Below are positions 29,482 through 32,786 of a stretch of DNA of 32,786 bases, piece by piece. The first letter of the stretch is position 1; each line of letters begins with the position of its first letter. The notes beneath the pieces were generated by a model. The model was given only the letters and a program-made list of their open reading frames with translations. It was not told where the DNA came from and did not search any database. The position numbers and the translations under genes were made by a program. The stretch is from a virus, in IMG/VR virus record IMGVR_UViG_3300017764_000041, positions 1-32,786 of that record. One strand, given 5' to 3'.

Positions 29482-29595
29482 TTCCCCTGCGTTATGTAAG
29501 GCAAAACCTTCACCTAGCTAGGTTGTTGGGGAATAAGGTGGTGATACTTTTTCAATTGTTATCTTCGCAAATAATGACTCCTAGTATTGCCACCT
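29482..29595 (+). ncRNA. Candidate two-domain structured RNA after SSB
   Basis: Domain one: TTCCCC (29482-29487) pairs with GGGGAA (29528-29533) around two small hairpins (AAGG/CCTT and ACCT/AGGT). Domain two: 29536-29547 pairs with 29584-29595 over 12 positions, including two G-T pairs, around a loop with a TTAT/ATAA hairpin. The G-T pairs would be mismatches on the opposite strand, so the fold favours an RNA read from the plus strand. It could equally be an mRNA 3' structure protecting the SSB message. No known family recognised. Confidence 0.5.
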
Positions 29596-29616
29596 GTAAA
29601 ATGATAGAAAGAGTAA

Positions 29617-29850
29617 ATGACAATGATTGTTAAAGGAGAACTTGACGAACTTGTAGACACACTCAATGATTACAGTGTCTACTTAAAACAATTCGGTTAT
29701 GATACCGATACTATTTTTGCAGCATATGCCATCATGGCAGCTTCGCTATCAGGCAAAAAAATAAAAAAGAATCAAACTACAGATGCTATCAAAGAACGTA
29801 TGACTGAACTTAATGTTGTTCAGGTTCGTGCTTCAAGTACAATTCATTAG
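29617..29850 (+). CDS. Last early protein, small
   Basis: The protein has 77 residues, helical, with a Tyr/Ala-rich middle (FGYDTDTIFAAYAIMAASLS) and a Lys-rich end. No family recognised. Its last 41 bases overlap, tail to tail, the end of the HNH gene on the other strand, so both C-termini come from the same bases and no terminator can lie between the two units. A GAAAGAG sequence precedes the ATG. Confidence 0.7.
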   Translation: MTMIVKGELDELVDTLNDYSVYLKQFGYDTDTIFAAYAIMAASLSGKKIKKNQTTDAIKERMTELNVVQVRASSTIH

Positions 29851-30112
29851 CATATTCCACTGCATCAAAATTATGATGTTCCCAAAACTTATGTTCTGGT
29901 TTATACTTACCCCATGTCAGATCTGAATGGTGTTCAAAACACAATGGTACTACAAGCTGATTAGATCTATTATGTTGAACCTGGCTACCACGTAGATGAT
30001 GAACATTCATTGGTGTATTTGACATACAACCTGGAACACAACATCCGTGTTCAATTATTTTTATAAAATATTTTTTATCTTTAGATGTATACTTTGCCAT
30101 CCCATGAACCAT
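29810..30112 (-). CDS. HNH-type nuclease, last gene of the late unit
   Basis: The protein has 100 residues. Cys25-x3-Cys29 (CVPGC) is followed by VHHLRG (His38, His39), Asn51 in RSNQLVVPLC and Cys58-x2-His61-His62 (CFEHH). This is the order of metal and catalytic residues in small HNH nucleases of the DUF968 or NinG-like kind, some of which act on branched or packaged DNA. GAGG lies four bases before the ATG at 30112, favouring it over the ATG at 30100. Overlaps the metallophosphoesterase gene by 32 bases. Confidence 0.85.
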   Translation of the reverse strand: MVHGMAKYTSKDKKYFIKIIEHGCCVPGCMSNTPMNVHHLRGSQVQHNRSNQLVVPLCFEHHSDLTWGKYKPEHKFWEHHNFDAVEYANELYLKHEPEQH

Positions 30113-30893
30113 CTTTCCTCAATAACATTGGAACTATAGATGGTACACCATTAGTAATAATACCACAAGATAAGATTGGTTTAGCCATGTTTACTTTCAT
30201 GTAAGCCATAGCCATAGATTTTTTATCTACAAGGCAACCTACAGACATACCCCAGTTAAGATGAAAGTCGTTACCTACATACTCTATATTTGACTGGGTA
30301 TGATAGTGCCCCTGGACAACTGAAGCAGACATCATCTGTACTGCCTTTACAATATTCTTAGATACTTGATGTGCAAAGTAAACTCTACCCATATCAGTAT
30401 CTTCCCAATGAGATTCTTTCCATACCCAACCATGACCTACATCTAGTATTTCATTATAGTCTTTGAGAAAAAACTTAGACATACCTTTTGCCATAGCACG
30501 TCTAAGTATCATAGATCCATGATTAGATTCTAGTATAGTCATTACAGGAAACATAGACTCTAGTTTCTTCATATGATATCTACCGATTTCTAGTTCATCA
30601 GCAGGACTAGGTAGATCTGGATTGATTATGTGAGAAACATTAATTGAGTGCCAATCCATTTCGTCTCCGATATGAATAACATTCGTAGGATTATACTTAG
30701 CAGCCAAAGACTCCAAGAACCTATAACTATCACTGTGATGATAAGGAACATGAAGGTCAGAGATAACAAGAATTCTAGCGTTTTTTTCTCTTTTAAGAGC
30801 CGTAGAAGGGGTAATTTCATCCTTCCTAGGTCTACCCCTACCCCTTTTTACTATCTTTAAATCTGTCTGCAACTTTTTCGGCTGATCTTCCAA
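30081..30893 (-). CDS. Metallophosphoesterase with an N-terminal AT-hook
   Basis: The protein has 270 residues. Residues 17-24 (RGRGRPRK) form an AT-hook, a minor-groove DNA-binding motif. The phosphoesterase motifs follow: Asp46-x-His48 (ISDLHVP), Gly-Asp77-x2-Asp80 (GDEMDW), Asn124-His125 (ESNHGS), His175 and Gly-His196-x-His198 (GHYHT). All metal ligands are present. The start is TTG at 30893 with GGAGG eight bases upstream; no ATG occurs before the first active-site motif. It may act on DNA ends or a nucleotide; the substrate cannot be read. Overlaps the holin gene by 56 bases. Confidence 0.85.
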   Translation of the reverse strand: MEDQPKKLQTDLKIVKRGRGRPRKDEITPSTALKREKNARILVISDLHVPYHHSDSYRFLESLAAKYNPTNVIHIGDEMDWHSINVSHIINPDLPSPADELEIGRYHMKKLESMFPVMTILESNHGSMILRRAMAKGMSKFFLKDYNEILDVGHGWVWKESHWEDTDMGRVYFAHQVSKNIVKAVQMMSASVVQGHYHTQSNIEYVGNDFHLNWGMSVGCLVDKKSMAMAYMKVNMAKPILSCGIITNGVPSIVPMLLRKDGSWDGKVYI

Positions 30894-31221
30894 CAGTGTA
30901 CCCTCCGATTCCCACTAAAATAATATTCAATAGAGAGTTCTGTACAGATTCAGGTATGTTGGGTGCAGTAAATCCAAACCAATGAGCTACCATTAAACCA
31001 GCAAAGACCAACATCATTATTGGTCGCCAGTTTCTTTGTAAGAATCCTCCTTGTGCTTCTGTTTGTATAATTTTAGCAGCACCTTCTAAGTGTGCTAGTT
31101 CTCCTGCAATAATCTTTTCTTGTACTTTAGCTTTAAGTTTGTCAGCCTCTCCCTTATTATCGACAACTTTATCAATTGTTTTAAAGACTGCTCCAGCGAC
31201 AGGTCCGAGTAAATTAAGCAT
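30838..31221 (-). CDS. Holin of the GTA three-span type
   Basis: The protein has 127 residues. An N-terminal amphipathic part (LGPVAGAVFKTIDKVVD), a basic middle ending NWRPIMM, and two strong membrane segments (about 67-85, MLVFAGLMVAHWFGF; and 97-113, LLNIILVGIGGYTVG) match the holin family first defined in gene transfer agents. It would make holes that let the lysozyme out of the cytoplasm. It starts eight bases inside the end of the lysozyme gene with a GGAG site. Confidence 0.88.
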   Translation of the reverse strand: MLNLLGPVAGAVFKTIDKVVDNKGEADKLKAKVQEKIIAGELAHLEGAAKIIQTEAQGGFLQRNWRPIMMLVFAGLMVAHWFGFTAPNIPESVQNSLLNIILVGIGGYTVGRSAEKVADRFKDSKKG

Positions 31222-31639
31222 TGATCTCCTCCATTACTGAGGCTAGAGCTTTTGCCCTGTTCGGTGTTTGATTTGCCCATCTTGAGTCTAACATTTCTGT
31301 GGCACATTCTGAATACCTTTGTTCTTTAAGATTAGATAAAGCACCTTTGAATTTAGATACACCACCTTCACCCATTTGAAAAACCATTTCGATAATAACT
31401 TCACGAGCTGTGTTATTAATATCATAACCATCAAGAATCCTCGAAGCACCATCAACTGCATTTTGAAAATCTTTCTCAAATAAATTTTCCCATCCATCTC
31501 TGTCTGTCGGTATATCCTCACCAGGTATGATCTTATGTCCATAGCCACCAGTTTCAAATCCCAGTGTATCTTTATAAACAGTTTCGCAATATCCTTCATG
31601 CTCTTTAATCCTCTCTTTTAAATTATTATATTGTGTCAT
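31214..31639 (-). CDS. T4-type lysozyme (endolysin)
   Basis: The protein has 141 residues. Glu15, Asp24 and Thr30 in the segment from KEHEGYCETVYKDTLGFET are spaced exactly as the catalytic triad of T4 lysozyme (Glu-x8-Asp-x5-Thr), followed by GGYGH. The end, WANQTPNRAKALASVM, matches the family's closing Arg/Ala helix region. It cuts peptidoglycan between the two sugars. No signal peptide is seen, so it needs the neighbouring holin for release. Confidence 0.95.
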   Translation of the reverse strand: MTQYNNLKERIKEHEGYCETVYKDTLGFETGGYGHKIIPGEDIPTDRDGWENLFEKDFQNAVDGASRILDGYDINNTAREVIIEMVFQMGEGGVSKFKGALSNLKEQRYSECATEMLDSRWANQTPNRAKALASVMEEINA

Positions 31640-31832
31640 AATCCTTTTGTGTACAGAAACCTGTTACATACAAATCCTCGTTATTTCTTAAACTGTATCT
31701 AAAGTTATCCACATATGCAAGACAATCTGGTATACTATTAAATGGTTCATATAGCGGTTCTGCTACACAACTTTCTTCTAAAGGGGATGTTAATGATTGA
31801 ACACAGAATAAAATAATTAAATAAAACTTCAC
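31626..31832 (-). CDS. Small secreted Cys-rich protein in the lysis cluster
   Basis: The product has 68 residues with a hydrophobic N-terminal signal (residues 1-15, FYLIILFCVQSLTS). Cys22, Cys37 and Cys60 remain in the mature part, with Cys10 inside the signal; the Leu-Phe-Cys context is not a good lipobox. The start is GTG overlapping the TGA of the upstream gene (GTGA). Position suggests an outer-membrane-side helper of lysis (spanin-like), but I cannot assign it. Confidence 0.65.
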   Translation of the reverse strand: MKFYLIILFCVQSLTSPLEESCVAEPLYEPFNSIPDCLAYVDNFRYSLRNNEDLYVTGFCTQKDYDTI

Positions 31833-32023
31833 TTTATTTGTGTCATTATAATAGCTAGTAAGTTAGAAAATACTAGGAAACCAACAGACCACATGACTTT
31901 CTTAATCATAGATACATCAGATTCAATATGTTTAAGATGATTATTTTTAATAACTTCGATATCCTTTTTGATTAATAGGATATCTTTATCTAATCTATTT
32001 ATTCTCTCTGACTGTGTTACCAT
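31829..32023 (-). CDS. XhlA-like membrane protein
   Basis: The protein has 64 residues: about 40 residues of charged helix (RINRLDKDILLIKKDIEVIK) and then a membrane segment at 43-60 (VMWSVGFLVFSNLLAIIM). A short coil followed by a C-terminal anchor is the layout of XhlA-type proteins, which assist holins in bacteriolysis. Family resemblance is by architecture. An AGG site precedes the ATG. Confidence 0.7.
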   Translation of the reverse strand: MVTQSERINRLDKDILLIKKDIEVIKNNHLKHIESDVSMIKKVMWSVGFLVFSNLLAIIMTQIK

Positions 32024-32294
32024 TGGGTAATCCTGATGAATTTAAATGTACTTTTTCTTGCATAGATAATTGTTCACTAATTGATTTTTCTAGAGATGCA
32101 GCATATTCAGCTTTAGATTTCTGCATTAACACAACATCATCTACAGTCATGTTGTTTTTTTCTTCTCTTAATTTAGCATTTTTTTCATGTGCTAAATCAA
32201 GTCTATCTAATAAAAACTTGTTATGTGTTCTTAGTTCTCTTACTTCTTTCTTAAGAGATCTAAGTTCTTTTTGTACTTCTTGTAGTGTAGCCAT
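31995..32294 (-). CDS. Coiled-coil protein
   Basis: The protein has 99 residues, almost all with heptad spacing (TLQEVQKELRSLKKEVREL, then RLDLAHEKNAKLREEKN), so a long soluble coiled coil. The last 20 residues are polar. It overlaps the XhlA-like gene by 29 bases. It could pair with one of the neighbouring membrane proteins. No family recognised. Confidence 0.7.
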   Translation of the reverse strand: MATLQEVQKELRSLKKEVRELRTHNKFLLDRLDLAHEKNAKLREEKNNMTVDDVVLMQKSKAEYAASLEKSISEQLSMQEKVHLNSSGLPNGNTVRENK

Positions 32295-32512
32295 TACTTT
32301 ACTTTACTCATTGATCTTATAAATTCAACACCTTCTATAGTTTCTATTTGTGCTTCAACTTTAGCACATGATACTCTTGCAGTATCTGATTGCATATTGC
32401 GTTCAATGATTCTTTTCTTTTCAAGACAATCTTTAACACCATCAGTAACAGTATGTTCAATCATAGTTCCACCAGAAAATAACAATAATGCTATAATTAC
32501 TTTAGTTATCAT
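32294..32512 (-). CDS. Small signal-anchored protein with two cysteines
   Basis: The protein has 72 residues with an N-terminal hydrophobic segment (about 4-15, KVIIALLLFSGG) and a mainly polar, probably periplasmic, helical part with Cys29 and Cys49 that could form a disulfide. Its start lies 11 bases within the end of the coiled-coil gene that spans the window ends. Lysis or envelope function is suggested by its neighbours. No family recognised. Confidence 0.65.
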   Translation of the reverse strand: MITKVIIALLLFSGGTMIEHTVTDGVKDCLEKKRIIERNMQSDTARVSCAKVEAQIETIEGVEFIRSMSKVK

Positions 32513-32786
32513 ATCCGTTTGCTCTTACTTTATCTTTTAGTTCTTCTATATCTTCCAGGGCTTTCTCTACATCAGTTTGTAATCTCATAATATTAACCTT
32601 ATTATGTGCCATGTTTTCTAGATCTTCAGACATACCTTCTACTTGTTCTGATACAAATTCTAGAAGCATAAACTGTTCCTGATCTATAGGAGTTTGATCT
32701 GCATTTTTTACCAGATCAGCTTCAAATAGAGTAGCTCTAGTTTCTATATTATTAAGTCTTTCAATGACACCAAAATATGCCCATAC
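32502..32786 (-). CDS. Membrane-anchored coiled-coil protein, C-terminal part (start lies beyond the window end)
   Basis: Stop TAA at 32504-32502. Together with the start at 204 it forms one 121-residue protein once the 123-bp repeat is collapsed. This part encodes the long acidic coil (ending ALEDIEELKDKVRANGYDN). It overlaps the next gene by 11 bases. Within the window this copy is truncated by the contig end. Confidence 0.8.
   Translation of the reverse strand, partial: VWAYFGVIERLNNIETRATLFEADLVKNADQTPIDQEQFMLLEFVSEQVEGMSEDLENMAHNKVNIMRLQTDVEKALEDIEELKDKVRANGYDN
32664..32786. repeat. Right copy of 123-bp direct terminal repeat
   Basis: Identical to 1-123. Collapsing the two copies joins the two parts of the coiled-coil gene in frame. 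Confidence 0.97.

Noticed and set aside
1-32786. Temperate lifestyle or mobile elements
   Set aside because: No integrase, repressor, excisionase, transposase or insertion-sequence ends were seen; the direct terminal repeat is inside a gene and is not an attachment site.

Overview
This window looks like the complete genome of a small lytic podovirus with T7-like virion architecture, recovered as a circular contig. The first 123 bases (1-123) are repeated exactly at the end (32664-32786). The repeat lies inside one gene, so the unique genome is about 32,663 bp and the window is an arbitrary cut of a circular, circularly permuted or terminally repeated molecule. The low G+C (27% in a hand-counted structural line, 37% in an early-gene line), the Lys/Asn/Ile-rich proteins and the gene set recall marine podophages of SAR11-like alphaproteobacteria (HTVC010P-type pelagiphages). 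That host assignment is inference from remembered family resemblance, not a database result.

The layout is simple: two opposed transcription units. The late unit is on the minus strand. It starts at 22807 and runs leftward through packaging (TerS, a cluster of tiny basic proteins, TerL), the head (portal, scaffold, major capsid, decoration-like protein), the tail (tubular proteins A and B), the internal virion proteins and the tail fibres. It then crosses the window ends and continues from 32663 down to 29810 through coiled-coil and membrane proteins, an XhlA-like protein, a T4-type lysozyme, a GTA-type holin, an AT-hook metallophosphoesterase and an HNH nuclease. Most late genes overlap by one to a few dozen bases, often as TAATG, which points to translational coupling. 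A good sigma-70-like promoter just ahead of the capsid gene (14616-14644) could give it its own supply of message.

The early unit is on the plus strand (23277-29850). It holds small unknown proteins, a DnaJ-type zinc-finger protein, a DUF932-like protein, a DUF3310 protein and a recombination set (YqaJ-type exonuclease, a likely single-strand annealing protein, SSB). I found no DNA polymerase, primase, helicase, RNA polymerase, integrase, repressor or tRNA, so the phage must borrow host transcription and replication and probably relies on recombination. A strong terminator (24322-24360) followed by a strong extended -10 promoter (24381-24409) splits the early unit in two.

The most interesting parts are non-coding. 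The divergent region 22808-23276 is clearly richer in G+C than the genome (46% over 22861-23220 by hand count) and is packed with inverted repeats, including a possible pseudoknot with a competing hairpin and a 10-bp direct repeat at its edges. Two further intergenic stretches (25758-25979 and 29478-29616) also fold. The second has a 12-bp stem whose two G-U pairs work only in a plus-strand RNA. These are candidates for undescribed phage RNAs, leaders or a replication origin.
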